IMG/VR virus record: IMGVR_UViG_3300046167_000585
Location: 1 to 64,000 of that record
Reading direction: 5' to 3' (one strand)
DNA from: a virus
Length of the DNA: 64,000 bases
Position 1 is the first letter of the stretch, and every line of letters begins with the position of its first letter. This document shows, piece by piece, positions 9,401 to 18,230 of this stretch. The notes beneath the pieces are model-generated. The model was not told where the DNA came from. It was given only the letters and a program-made list of their open reading frames with translations, and did no database searches. The position numbers were made by a program, and so were the translations under genes.

Positions 9401-11873
9401 AAGTATCAACTTCTTTTTTAGTTTTTGACTTTACAACTTTGTTTTTAAATTCAAAACTATTTAAAGTTTTTTCAATTTGTGTAACAACGCCTTTAGGTAA
9501 TAAAGGTAAACGATTACCTGTATTATCTTTAGATATGTTATCAATTTGAATACCTAATTGATTACGCTCATTTTCTAAACGTTTTCTTTTTCTTGCTGAA
9601 ACATTACCTTTTAAAATTTTGTTTATAGCGTTAATACGTTTAGTAGAATCTCCAATAACTTCTCTAATTACGCTTTGACCTTTTCTTTGACCTTCTCTAA
9701 CTTTGCTGCCAATAGTTCTATCAATACGTCCAGCTGCATTCTTGTTTGCTTTAGCTATACGTTCATCAAGACGTTTTTTAATAGCTTTAATTTGTTTATT
9801 CTTTTCTTTTTGCGCAACAGTTTTTTTATCTTTAACTTTTTGAATATCAATTTCAGCTTGCTTATTTAGATTAGCAATTTTTTGATCTCTTTTAGTGTTT
9901 ACTAAATCACTAATAGTATTTTCACTAGTAGTAGCAGAACCTGTATTTAAATTAGTTAATACTTCTTCTATTGCTTTATTTGCTTCAACTACATTATTAA
10001 AAGAACTATCACGGTCTTTAACAGGTAAATTTCTTTGGTCAACTTCAATTTGATTTAATTGTCCTGCTAAATCTAAAGCTTTATCTAAATTTCCACCTTT
10101 TTGATAAGTTTCATCTAAATTAAGTCCTAAAGCTTCTGCTTCGCTTTCAAGAGTCAATACTGCTGATTCTAGAGCTTCTTCTGTTGTATTGTAGCCACTA
10201 CCAGTAACGTACTCATTTTTAAGCTCAGAAGCCTTTTCTCTAATCTCTTGAATGCTTTCTCTTACAGCTCCTCTATCACCTCTAATTCTATTAGCTAATT
10301 CTGAACCTGTTTGAACTGTACTGCTTAATGCACCACCAGGTACTAATCCTGCTACAAATGAATTTAAAATTCCTGATATAAATTCTTCTGCTAAATACTC
10401 AGGTAAATGTCCTTCTTTAATCCAATCTTGTGTAGTTTCTTCAATAATGAACTGTAAAGCTTCAGTCGTGCCTTCAGTAAGACCTCCTATTGACATCTCT
10501 TTACCAACATTTTTAATGTTTTGACCAAGATTACGTTTTCTAGTAGACTTTTTAAGTGTTTCCTTAGCAGCTTTTGTATTTAAACCAAATTTATTAAGTA
10601 ATCTAGCTGGGTAAATTAATTCTAAGCCAGCTGCTGCAGTACCACCTAATAATGCAAAACCTTGTGCTCTAGCATCTCTTTCTCCTGCATTACCAACATC
10701 ACCGTAGATACCACCAACTTCCATTACTTCAGCACCTGCAAAAGCTCCAAGAATTCTACTTCTGTTAACACGTTTACCTAATAACTGTCTAGTGTTATTA
10801 CTTACGCCATCTTTAAAAGTTTCTTTTATGCCTTTCTTTATTGCAGATTTAGCAATTAAGCCTGTTATGCCTCCAGTACCCATCATTAATGCTATTGATG
10901 GCATTGCTTCACCAATTAAAGCGCCTAATTTAGATAAAGTTTGTCCTGGGTTAGTAAACCAATCTATTTCTTCAACTTTAGGTAATGTTTCTCCTCTAAG
11001 TTGTGCTGAATTTATTTCACGTAAATATTGTTTTAAAAACCAACTACCTAATTCTTCATCTCCTGATGCATCTACTATTAAAGCAGCAAATCCATAGCCT
11101 GTAGCTTGTACATTATCAATTCCTTTTTGTAACCCTATTTGTGCTTCTTTCCAAAAACCTTTACCTTGTTTTTTAAATTCACCTTTTTCCCAAGCTTGAA
11201 GCTCATTAACTGCTTCTCTCCAAGCTTTATTATTATAGTTACTTAAGTAAGCAGCATTATTTTCAGGAGTATTAATAACTTCATTAATAATTTCACTTGT
11301 TTCAGGATTACGTATAGTAATTAAATCTCTACCAAAATATCCTACACCATCTTTACGAATGTCTAATTTAACAGTATCACTTTCAAGGTCTTGACCTTTA
11401 TAAAGCAATTGTTTAAAATTTTCAGCTTGTTTAGCTGCTTCTTCGTTTAACATTCCTTGAGTTACGTAACTTCTATCAGGTAACCCCATTCGTTTAGCTA
11501 AAGAAGTACGATGTAAATCCCACTTTTTACTTCTTTTACTTCCATCTATTGGTTCTTCCTTGCCAAGATATGGCAATAAAGCTTTAGTTACAGGATCATA
11601 CTTTGCTGTTTCGTAAGCATCAAATGTGAAACCAGGTTCTGTATTTAATCTACCAAAACCATATAAAGTATCAGCATCAAAATCTTGACCTAAATTAACA
11701 TCAAAAGTTTGAAATTCATTAGTTAAGTTATAAAGATTTTCTGTTTTTTGTTGTGATAGTATTCCTAGCTCAGCTTGCTTTTTTGCTACTAAGTTTGTAA
11801 AACTATTTTCGTTATTCTCGTCTTGAGCTCTTGCTAGAATTTCTGCAAAATTACTCTGAGGTAAAGTTGCCAT
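241..11873 (-). CDS. giant N4-type virion RNA polymerase, interrupted by two frame errors
   Basis: Read as one gene this encodes about 3876 residues (N4 gp50 is about 3500). In N4 this protein is packaged in the virion, ejected with the DNA and transcribes early genes. Catalytic motifs of the T7-family fold lie in the middle: motif A with Asp at about residue 1843 (ETDGITNG), motif B with Lys 1957 and Tyr 1965 (RDLAKTPVMISNYG), and motif C with Asp 2263 (LPIFDAVIS). A-to-B spacing is 114 and A-to-C is 420, against 111 and 392 in N4. The frame breaks at a five-base run 8165-8169 and a four-base run 6962-6965. Removing one base at each restores one uninterrupted frame. The gene ends the late operon, as expected for a late-made ejected protein. 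Confidence 0.9.
6950..7699 (-). CDS. vRNAP fragment 2: N-terminal part of polymerase domain
   Basis: This is the middle piece. Its open frame actually begins at the frame break near 8165 and ends at a TAA (6950) created by the second break. The sequence is not like T7 polymerase at residue level but occupies the position of the N-terminal domain that reads the promoter hairpin in N4 vRNAP. Between this stop and the next fragment's Met the corrected frame stays open. It contains QVQHRLR near 6730-6750, about where the T/DxxGR motif should be, with the Arg retained and the Gly replaced. It is not an independent gene. Confidence 0.75.
   Translation of the reverse strand: MPDDVIFAMLISMMHWSGINQKKSEFRPAFAIAELVFGDAKQTRRLRKEHYATFGNSGIFVKDAAKEIGVEILDLLNISVQRPTESDFILGLQNIKNKVFKRPLVKRTNLQPRLATALGLLSIQTARFIEAKTDGDVDVENGLIELARGEYDLTLLSENPNFNFEAEEGKRAKESLDWNTVYIQDNPVLEVFKENSENLKVIKGAETILRDTYDKPVEEVQETTDDSFFTINTRTQALMAKLQKVKVDR
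8124..11873 (-). CDS. vRNAP fragment 1: N-terminal ejection region
   Basis: This 1249-residue piece starts at the only credible start of the whole gene (MATLPQSNF). That ATG sits one base from the stop of the upstream 426-aa gene. The first 300 residues are globular. A hydrophobic, glycine- and alanine-rich stretch follows at about residues 310-420 (EAMPSIALMMG, FALLGGTAAAG), probably membrane-active. Residues 500-1249 are highly charged coiled-coil with Lys- and Glu-rich runs. This layout fits a protein that is threaded through a portal and helps cross the cell envelope. The last 20 residues are read in the wrong frame after the break at 8165-8169. Confidence 0.85.
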   Translation of the reverse strand: MATLPQSNFAEILARAQDENNENSFTNLVAKKQAELGILSQQKTENLYNLTNEFQTFDVNLGQDFDADTLYGFGRLNTEPGFTFDAYETAKYDPVTKALLPYLGKEEPIDGSKRSKKWDLHRTSLAKRMGLPDRSYVTQGMLNEEAAKQAENFKQLLYKGQDLESDTVKLDIRKDGVGYFGRDLITIRNPETSEIINEVINTPENNAAYLSNYNNKAWREAVNELQAWEKGEFKKQGKGFWKEAQIGLQKGIDNVQATGYGFAALIVDASGDEELGSWFLKQYLREINSAQLRGETLPKVEEIDWFTNPGQTLSKLGALIGEAMPSIALMMGTGGITGLIAKSAIKKGIKETFKDGVSNNTRQLLGKRVNRSRILGAFAGAEVMEVGGIYGDVGNAGERDARAQGFALLGGTAAAGLELIYPARLLNKFGLNTKAAKETLKKSTRKRNLGQNIKNVGKEMSIGGLTEGTTEALQFIIEETTQDWIKEGHLPEYLAEEFISGILNSFVAGLVPGGALSSTVQTGSELANRIRGDRGAVRESIQEIREKASELKNEYVTGSGYNTTEEALESAVLTLESEAEALGLNLDETYQKGGNLDKALDLAGQLNQIEVDQRNLPVKDRDSSFNNVVEANKAIEEVLTNLNTGSATTSENTISDLVNTKRDQKIANLNKQAEIDIQKVKDKKTVAQKEKNKQIKAIKKRLDERIAKANKNAAGRIDRTIGSKVREGQRKGQSVIREVIGDSTKRINAINKILKGNVSARKRKRLENERNQLGIQIDNISKDNTGNRLPLLPKGVVTQIEKTLNSFEFKNKVVKSKTKKEVDTLIVLTTKKYEEYEKIKNKKDPDINELNKAEEEVLDAYDELWEATRTLNNDINATTDKVVKANLIEQRRKFIVLRKVLEKEFADEIVEEETAAKPKPKAKPKKDSTEQSAGAATKPIKPTGRVLNSLNLNSLNKGSNIDKKGLNETEKQNVKLREKIAKAYKNTQTIINSATDAAVKKTLKIVHNEILTGEGTRFRGIETYLKDAENNILKGKQKKQLANFVKILLEKSKKFDKAYEIHQKTKVTVFIDKKTYKIFKNESELPKGHKKKDYFFIDGRSPKLVRLVKTEAIYVENINELIDNIIKNIDETASKRLAEEVQARNKARKAEIAKRAQETTGNLDDVKAGTQQAPKKPKEEVVEEEVVDVKEETQKPQETKEETKQRRTREREQFTEAETELKTSIKDIKAEINRLKRFRKTKRKSCSKS

Positions 11874-13154
11874 TTACTTTCTTGTTGCAATTTCTAATTG
11901 TCTAAATAATTCTTTTTGTGTTTCAGTTCGATCTTCTACAGGTATCAATATGAGTTCACCTAGTTTTGCTATTTTATCTATTTCATTTGGCATACTTTGT
12001 AATATTGATTGCACTTCACTTTGTACAGCTTTACTTACTGTAACTACATCGTTATCGTCATCGTCATCATTATTTTTAATATAAGTTTCTAATAACTCTT
12101 TAGTTAAAGCAGAACTTGTTCGTTGATTTGGTTCAAGACTTTTAAAGAAATCTATAAATTCATTTGTATCTTTAGTGCTTGGTAAATCAATCTGGTCAAG
12201 TAAATCAGGAAATTTTTCTCTAGCTGCATCATACATTTCACCAAATGCAGTGCCTTCAGCAGCATCATCTACAGTAAACTTACCTGCAGCAGCTTCCATT
12301 GCTGCATATAATCTGTCAGCTTTTTCATCAGTAAATGTACCTAATGCAACATTTTCATTTGTTATTGGATCAGTAAAGTACCATTGATCTACTACTTCAT
12401 CACTAAAAGTAATACCACCACGTACAACAAAGTCATTAAAGTCTTTAATATCATGACCTTTACTTAATTTATTAGCACCAAATTGTCTTGCCCATGAACT
12501 TAAATTGTCTAAATCGTTTTGCCCCATTGCGGCACCACTTGGATTAAGTTTACTAAACAACCCAGTTTCAGCAAAACCATACTTATCTTTAAGAAAATCA
12601 GTAGGGTCATCACCATAGTTTTTATATAAATTTTTTCGGTCTTTTTCTGCTTCTAATCTTTGTTCTTCGTCAAATTCTGCTTTTTTAGCAGCAGCTAATA
12701 ATTCAGCTCTTTTTGAATAAATCTCATCTTCCATTTTTTGATTAAATATAAGATCTGTAGCTTTTTGTTCATTGTATGCAGTTTTTTCAGCTGCTTGAGT
12801 TTTTTTAAGTTGGTCTTCCCAAAGTTCTGCAGCTCTTTTTTCTTCATCTAATGTAATTGCTAAATCTCTTTCAGGTTGTCCTAATTCATAATTCGTAGCA
12901 TTAACAGTAGACATGTCTAACCAAGAAGGATTTGCAAGTGATATTAAGTTATCACGTTGAGCTTGATTGTCTGCTTGCATTAAACTGTTAACAAAATCTG
13001 CAGTTTCAGCTTCTGTTTTATTTTCACTAAAATCAGTTATAGCTTTTTGAATACCTTCACCTGCATTACCAATATTTGCTGAAGCTCTAGTTAATGCACT
13101 GTAAAGCGGTGCATTGTTCATAGGTTTCATATCTGTCCATCTTACTGCGCCCAT
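11874..13154 (-). CDS. probable internal virion (ejection) protein
   Basis: This 426-residue protein (MGAVRWTDM) has a good ribosome site (AGGAG, 8 bases before ATG). It is mostly charged and helical, with a strong coiled-coil region at about residues 90-160 and an acidic run of aspartates near 365-372. No catalytic motif was recognised. It lies directly upstream of the vRNAP with no intergenic space and downstream of a 220-aa gene. N4 has small virion genes in the same place between the capsid genes and gp50, so a role in packaging or ejection with the vRNAP is likely but inferred from position only. Confidence 0.7.
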   Translation of the reverse strand: MGAVRWTDMKPMNNAPLYSALTRASANIGNAGEGIQKAITDFSENKTEAETADFVNSLMQADNQAQRDNLISLANPSWLDMSTVNATNYELGQPERDLAITLDEEKRAAELWEDQLKKTQAAEKTAYNEQKATDLIFNQKMEDEIYSKRAELLAAAKKAEFDEEQRLEAEKDRKNLYKNYGDDPTDFLKDKYGFAETGLFSKLNPSGAAMGQNDLDNLSSWARQFGANKLSKGHDIKDFNDFVVRGGITFSDEVVDQWYFTDPITNENVALGTFTDEKADRLYAAMEAAAGKFTVDDAAEGTAFGEMYDAAREKFPDLLDQIDLPSTKDTNEFIDFFKSLEPNQRTSSALTKELLETYIKNNDDDDDNDVVTVSKAVQSEVQSILQSMPNEIDKIAKLGELILIPVEDRTETQKELFRQLEIATRK

Positions 13155-13163
13155 AACAATCTC

Positions 13164-13826
13164 CTAAACAACGTAATTAGCTAATGTCATATTATTAGCA
13201 TTTCTCCAAGCATTTCTATCTGTAATTAAATTATTAGCTAGAGTTTTCTTTGTATCGCGTTCTTGTTGATAACGCATTCTATTATCAGCAAGCTCTTGTT
13301 CTATTAGTCCAATATTTTTTAAAGCAGCCCAACCTTCCATAGCACTACCAACACCTCCTGCTAAAGCAGCTAATGTATTTGCAGTTTCTCTATTAAAGTA
13401 TTTATCCATAAAGCCACCATCTTTATTGTTAAGACCGTCTCTATATAAATTAGCAAATCGTTCATTTTCGTCAAGCATTCCTTGAGCAGGGTTTCCTCTG
13501 TTTTTACCACCTGCAAGTGTATAACCTCTTGCATCATAGACAGTATTCATAGGACCTTGAGGTAACGTTGTAGTACCAGTAGGAGATCTCATTATGTCAT
13601 ACATATTACGACTACCTAAACTGTTATCATTCATACGTGAATATGAAGTAACTTTAGGAACTGTTAATCCACCTAAGTTTTGAAAAGAACTCATTGCACT
13701 AGCTTTAGTTCCTGTAGAGTCTCTATCTTGACCTATTAAATTATTACCATAACTATTAAGAGGTAATAAAGTTTCATCATCATAGTATTCAGTTACACCG
13801 TTTACTACTCTAGCTTTGATTGCCAT
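13164..13826 (-). CDS. probable minor virion protein
   Basis: This 220-residue protein (MAIKARVVNG) follows the ribosome site GGAG. The N-terminal half is rich in Gly, Asn, Ser and Tyr with little regular structure. Residues 150-175 are alanine- and glycine-rich (TANTLAALAGGVGSAMEG), and the C-terminus is a short charged coiled coil (QQERDTKKTLANN). This resembles small phage proteins found next to ejection proteins. No family was recognised with confidence. It sits between the 1024-aa glycine-rich protein (75-base gap) and the 426-aa protein. Confidence 0.65.
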   Translation of the reverse strand: MAIKARVVNGVTEYYDDETLLPLNSYGNNLIGQDRDSTGTKASAMSSFQNLGGLTVPKVTSYSRMNDNSLGSRNMYDIMRSPTGTTTLPQGPMNTVYDARGYTLAGGKNRGNPAQGMLDENERFANLYRDGLNNKDGGFMDKYFNRETANTLAALAGGVGSAMEGWAALKNIGLIEQELADNRMRYQQERDTKKTLANNLITDRNAWRNANNMTLANYVV

Positions 13827-13901
13827 GAATTATCTCCGTTTGACTGTTACAAATATCGTTACTAACATCATACATCATAATTATCTTATTGTATAGTTAT
13901 T

Positions 13902-16900
13902 TTAAGTAAACATAACTTGTGTTTCATAAATAGAATCCCATTTATTATCATACTCAAATTCTTCAAATGCTAAAACATTAAAATTATCATAATAAGCTAA
14001 ATATTCTGTAGGCATCATAGGATTGATTGATGAGCGTAAATCATTATTTATTAAACTAGCATAATCTAATCTATTATTACCTAAACCCCCTTCTCTTTCA
14101 ATTATTTCATCTAGTTCTTTTATTGTTTTTCTTTGTTCTTTTTGTTCTAATGCATAATCTGCTAATAAAGATTCTTGTTGTTCTTCTGCAGTTGTTAAGA
14201 ACACATCGCCAATTAAATCTCCTGTATTGCCTATTAATGTAGCTACGTCTTTAAAAGATGAAAAATCAATTCCTTTTCCACCACTTAATTGATACCCAAG
14301 AAATACTGCAACTACAATTGCTAATTCAGGGCTAACTTCTTTAGCTATAGTAATTACAATTTTTTCTATAACTAAATTAATTATTATTTGTTTAATCATA
14401 GCTGCAATAGCTTGAGCTGCAGCAAATTGTCCTGATATTATTGCCATTAAAAATAATACAACTTGTACTATTTTTAACAAACCAGCCCATGCTGGTTGTT
14501 CAATTACTTGTACATCAGCTACATATAAAGATATATGTGCACTTGCAACAAATAAACTAGATACATGGTCACTTGGTAATGATTTAATGACTTCATACGA
14601 AAAAGGAATCATTAAACCTGTAGGATTAGTTAAATCAAAATTAACCATTTTAAATTTACTAGTTTGAGCATCAATTACTCGTAACATAGTTTTAGGTGAA
14701 TGTACGGTATATGTATTCATACCACTAACTACATTTTGATAATACGTAAATGATGTTCCTACAGTAGTAGGTTCATTAGCTTTATTAATCTTTTTTACTC
14801 CAGATGAAATTGACAAAGGTGTTAATACACAATTTCCTGGACTACCGCTACCACCATTATGATAACCTGAGCCTGTACCTGCTCCACCAATAGTAATTAC
14901 GACATAATCTGTAGGATTAGCAACTGTATGATTTACAGTGTAGTAAGCACCTCTATCTCCATTTTTTCCATATCGATCAACATCAAAATCCCAGAACGAA
15001 GAGTTATCTCCTCCTCCTCCACCACCAGCTGATTTTCCTGAAGCACTACTTCCACCACCATCATTTCCACCAGCACCTCCACTACCTTGAAATGAAGAAT
15101 GAGCTCCTGAAGGTACGCCATTACTACCAGGACCACCAAATGATTCTCCTGTTTCTCCTATTGATGTTCCTCCATTGTCTGCAGAACCTCCTGCACCTCC
15201 ACTAGCAGAATAAGTGTTTAGTAATGTGCCACTAGCATTATAAACTCTAGCATAAGTTGTTCCGCCACTACTGCCTGCGTCACCATTACCAGAACCAGCT
15301 CTTGCTCCACCTCCACCTCCACCTCCTCCAGATATTTCAATTTTTAATGTTGGAGAAGTGGCGACTATGTAATAAGTCGTATTACTTGTTATTACTTGCG
15401 TAGTAGCAGTTATACGTTCATATATTTCAGATGTTCTTAATCCTCCAGCATTACTAATTGTATTATCTGAATTTACTATTACTCCTGGAAAAGTAATTGG
15501 TTGCGTAGGTTGCATCCAATTAGCAGCTTCAGAAGAATAGCTAGATTGTTGTGTAAGTGTTCCAGCTATATAAGCTGTTACATCTGCAAGAGTAGTACAA
15601 AAATAACCTACGTTATACGTATTTACACCTGATGAAACATAATAAGTATTTATTAAATTATTACTGCTATCAAATTTACTTGAATCTGAATAATATTTTT
15701 CATAGATATCAGAACCAGCACCTGCACTATTAATTTGTTGAAGAGTATAGGTAGCATATGTAATGTAAGCCCAGGTAAATGCTAATTTATAATCACCTGC
15801 AGTTACTAAAATAGTATTGTAAGGTTTTTCATCTGAACTTGGTGTACTATCGTAAATAGCTTTAGTTACACCTTGTCCTGGCTGTAATGTACTTAAAAAT
15901 CTAAAACCATAATTCATAGCTGTTTGAGACGTATCCCAAATTCTAACTCCAAAATTTAAATAAACGTGATCTACTTTATTTTGATAATTTGCTATGTTAG
16001 CAGCAGCAACATCTGCCATAACTTGTGTTATTATATTTTCAGCATCTAAACCAACAGTATTTGCTAAACCTATTATCTTATCTCGTTTAGTTGTACTTTG
16101 TCCTGAAGCATTAAAATTAACATTATTTAAACGTAAAGGTATTGCTGGCAATACACTTAACGTATCACTACCTGTAGTAGTAATTTGTGTATTTGGATCA
16201 TCTAATCCACTGTAAGTACCTGCACCTACTTTATAAACAAACAATTTATTTACACTAGGAGCACTATCTAAATAGTAATTTACTATGTAATGTAATCCTG
16301 TAGGTTTACTAGGTATATTAAATCCAGTAAAGTTTGCTAAAGGACTACCTGTTCTCAAAGTGTAATCATTACTACTACTGTTATATACAGAATTAGCAAC
16401 GTTAACTACTGTAGCAGTACCACTATGAGTAAATGTAGATGTTTCATGTACATAAGCTTTGTTTTCTTGTAACCAATATTTTTGCCAAGGGTTTACAAAT
16501 AATGTACCTAATTTAGCATTAGATATTGTACAAGGAGCACTATTAAGAGTAGTTAATATAGAATCGACTTCATCATAGTCGATAGTCATTACATTTCCTT
16601 TTAACGTAGGAAAATCTTCAAAATAGTTATTATTATCAATATAATCTACAAACTTTTTAACATTTTGTTTACCATTTCTAAAAAGTGAGGCAAACCGTAA
16701 AGATTCAGATATATCTTTATTATTAATAACTGCATCAACAACAACTTCTGCAGAAGCTTTTTTATCAGGTTCTGCAAATAAAGCTTGATTGTGTACTTCA
16801 AAAAGTTCTACATCACCATTTGCAGTTTCACCATCTTCATAACCTAATAAATTAGCAACAGGTGCTAATACTGCATCTACAACTCCTACTATAACATCAA

Positions 16901-16976
16901 CAATAGTATCTACAACGTCAACGATTGCATCGACAACGTCTTCAATAATATCTTCAATTACATCACATAAACCCAT
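13902..16976 (-). CDS. large virion protein with glycine-rich adhesin-like domain and hydrophobic C-terminal part
   Basis: This 1024-residue protein has four visible parts. (1) The N-terminus is a repeated amphipathic Val/Asp pattern (IVDVVDTIVDVIVGVVDAV, residues 14-40). (2) A beta-rich Ser/Thr/Asn/Tyr region runs to about 540. (3) A glycine-rich domain spans about 545-710, with a run of eight glycines and many GGxGG elements, like the polyglycine domains of phage tail-tip adhesins. (4) Strongly hydrophobic segments lie at about 830-895 (VVLFLMAIISGQF), followed by a charged tail. Adhesin-like and membrane-inserting parts in one protein suggest a tail-tip or ejection component. Its placement between exported proteins and ejection proteins agrees. 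The start abuts the 155-aa gene (two bases between). Confidence 0.75.
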   Translation of the reverse strand: MGLCDVIEDIIEDVVDAIVDVVDTIVDVIVGVVDAVLAPVANLLGYEDGETANGDVELFEVHNQALFAEPDKKASAEVVVDAVINNKDISESLRFASLFRNGKQNVKKFVDYIDNNNYFEDFPTLKGNVMTIDYDEVDSILTTLNSAPCTISNAKLGTLFVNPWQKYWLQENKAYVHETSTFTHSGTATVVNVANSVYNSSSNDYTLRTGSPLANFTGFNIPSKPTGLHYIVNYYLDSAPSVNKLFVYKVGAGTYSGLDDPNTQITTTGSDTLSVLPAIPLRLNNVNFNASGQSTTKRDKIIGLANTVGLDAENIITQVMADVAAANIANYQNKVDHVYLNFGVRIWDTSQTAMNYGFRFLSTLQPGQGVTKAIYDSTPSSDEKPYNTILVTAGDYKLAFTWAYITYATYTLQQINSAGAGSDIYEKYYSDSSKFDSSNNLINTYYVSSGVNTYNVGYFCTTLADVTAYIAGTLTQQSSYSSEAANWMQPTQPITFPGVIVNSDNTISNAGGLRTSEIYERITATTQVITSNTTYYIVATSPTLKIEISGGGGGGGGARAGSGNGDAGSSGGTTYARVYNASGTLLNTYSASGGAGGSADNGGTSIGETGESFGGPGSNGVPSGAHSSFQGSGGAGGNDGGGSSASGKSAGGGGGGDNSSFWDFDVDRYGKNGDRGAYYTVNHTVANPTDYVVITIGGAGTGSGYHNGGSGSPGNCVLTPLSISSGVKKINKANEPTTVGTSFTYYQNVVSGMNTYTVHSPKTMLRVIDAQTSKFKMVNFDLTNPTGLMIPFSYEVIKSLPSDHVSSLFVASAHISLYVADVQVIEQPAWAGLLKIVQVVLFLMAIISGQFAAAQAIAAMIKQIIINLVIEKIVITIAKEVSPELAIVVAVFLGYQLSGGKGIDFSSFKDVATLIGNTGDLIGDVFLTTAEEQQESLLADYALEQKEQRKTIKELDEIIEREGGLGNNRLDYASLINNDLRSSINPMMPTEYLAYYDNFNVLAFEEFEYDNKWDSIYETQVMFT

Positions 16977-16978
16977 GT

Positions 16979-17446
16979 TTAATTAGCTAAAGGATTATCA
17001 AGGCTTTGTTGTATTCTAGTCATTAAGTCTTCTTTAGTCTTATCAACTTTAATTTCAAACCTATCTAGTTTAGTATCATAATTAGTTAACTTAGTATCTA
17101 CTGATTGTAACTTAGTGTCTACTTTTGACTCAAGATTCCATTGACTGTTACGAAGATCAGTCATATCTTTTTTAAGTTCTATTTTAATTGCGTTAGCATG
17201 TTCTTCTATACGTAGCACTTCAGAAGAAGTCTTTGCCATAGAAGCACTAATGTCTCCTAAGTCTAAATTTGCTAATGCTTCAACTTTTTGATACAAAAGA
17301 AAGCCACCATACAGTGAACCTAATATTGTTGAAATTAAAGCAAACAATGCCATAATACTAGCCCAACTAAACTTAAAACCTTTTACTTTGATTTGTTTGT
17401 TAGGTAAGTCTTCAACTTCTTTAATCTTTTTTTCTAAATCATCCAT
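16979..17446 (-). CDS. membrane-anchored coiled-coil protein
   Basis: This 155-residue protein has a charged N-terminus, one membrane helix at about residues 28-52 (IMALFALISTILGSLYGGFLL) and a C-terminal coiled coil (repeats of KVDTKL, SVDTKL, NYDTKL at 108-130). This topology (short inside, long coiled coil outside) is common for small phage proteins next to lysis or tail genes. Its start shares a base with the stop of the upstream exported protein (TAATG), so it is translated with the exported cassette. A spanin-like or superinfection role is possible but not shown. Confidence 0.65.
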   Translation of the reverse strand: MDDLEKKIKEVEDLPNKQIKVKGFKFSWASIMALFALISTILGSLYGGFLLYQKVEALANLDLGDISASMAKTSSEVLRIEEHANAIKIELKKDMTDLRNSQWNLESKVDTKLQSVDTKLTNYDTKLDRFEIKVDKTKEDLMTRIQQSLDNPLAN

Positions 17447-17874
17447 TAGTTATCAAACTCCGTATTCGTTTGTAGAGCTTTTAATAATTCTATCTCTTGT
17501 CGTAACTTTTGTACTTCTAGTCTTCTACGTTGTAATTCTAACTGATACAGTGTGTTACAATTAATTCTTTCTTTTGGCGCATCTAACGGTATTATTATTC
17601 TAGCATAAATACCTAAGTCTTTTGTTTGTGGGTTGTTAGGGTCTTCTGTACCAAGGATAGGAGCAACTGCGTTATTTACAATACCCGTCAAGCCAAATTC
17701 AAAATTCGTTGAACCGCCAATAGAATTAGTACAGTCCAGGTCTCCTGCTTTAATTCTATCCGTACCGTGACTACTACCACCACTAGGGAGTTGTAAGTTT
17801 AGAGAAGTACTATTAGCTATTACTTGTGAACAACTCAACATCAATAATAAAAAACTTATTTGAATTTTGAGCAT
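17446..17874 (-). CDS. exported protein with C-terminal coiled coil
   Basis: This 142-residue protein begins with a clear Sec signal peptide (MLKIQISFLLLMLSCSQVIANS). The Cys at position 15 could instead act as a lipidation site. A Ser/Gly/Asn-rich beta-type middle with two cysteines follows, then a helical tail with heptad spacing (LELQRRRLEVQKLRQEIELL, residues 109-128). It overlaps the upstream gene by 19 bases and the downstream gene by one base. Being exported rather than ejected, it should reach the host periplasm or outer membrane during infection. Family unknown. Confidence 0.65.
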   Translation of the reverse strand: MLKIQISFLLLMLSCSQVIANSTSLNLQLPSGGSSHGTDRIKAGDLDCTNSIGGSTNFEFGLTGIVNNAVAPILGTEDPNNPQTKDLGIYARIIIPLDAPKERINCNTLYQLELQRRRLEVQKLRQEIELLKALQTNTEFDN

Positions 17875-18230
17875 ATTCTTGTAGCTAGCAATGTTTGACT
17901 TTCACTGCTACTCCTTAGTTTAGACAAAGAACATATATACCTTGCTCTTTTTATATTGTTTTCTGTAATGTAAACATCAAACTTAACCTCTTTTAAATAA
18001 TCAAGAGGAATAATTCGGTATGCTGTAACAAACGGAATTGGTTTCCAATCGTCAGAGAATACCCCTATTTCATAGTACCGTACATCTTCTCTTGAGTTCC
18101 AAAGCCTCATAGTTGTTTTCTTTACATCATCTACACCTGATATTTCCCACTTTGGATAGGTAGGTGTCATTTCATGACTTAGCACTGCTCCGCTCAGCAG
18201 CAATAAACATAATCCTATTGAGCCACGCAT
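17856..18230 (-). CDS. exported protein, chaperone-like beta fold possible
   Basis: This 124-residue protein has a signal peptide (MRGSIGLCLLLLSGAVLSHEM). The mature part is beta-rich (KWEISGVDDVKKTTMRLW; EVKFDVYITENN) and has a pair of cysteines (YICSLSK and RICSKFK). The pattern of an exported beta-sandwich next to a pilin-like protein recalls periplasmic usher-type chaperones, but the domain is half the usual length, so this is only a suggestion. It overlaps the upstream pilin-like gene by 16 bases and the downstream gene by 19. Confidence 0.6.
   Translation of the reverse strand: MRGSIGLCLLLLSGAVLSHEMTPTYPKWEISGVDDVKKTTMRLWNSREDVRYYEIGVFSDDWKPIPFVTAYRIIPLDYLKEVKFDVYITENNIKRARYICSLSKLRSSSESQTLLATRICSKFK

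Noticed and set aside
14933-15139. Leftward second-frame protein inside the glycine-rich region
   Set aside because: Shadow of the repeated GGN codons; no start signal.
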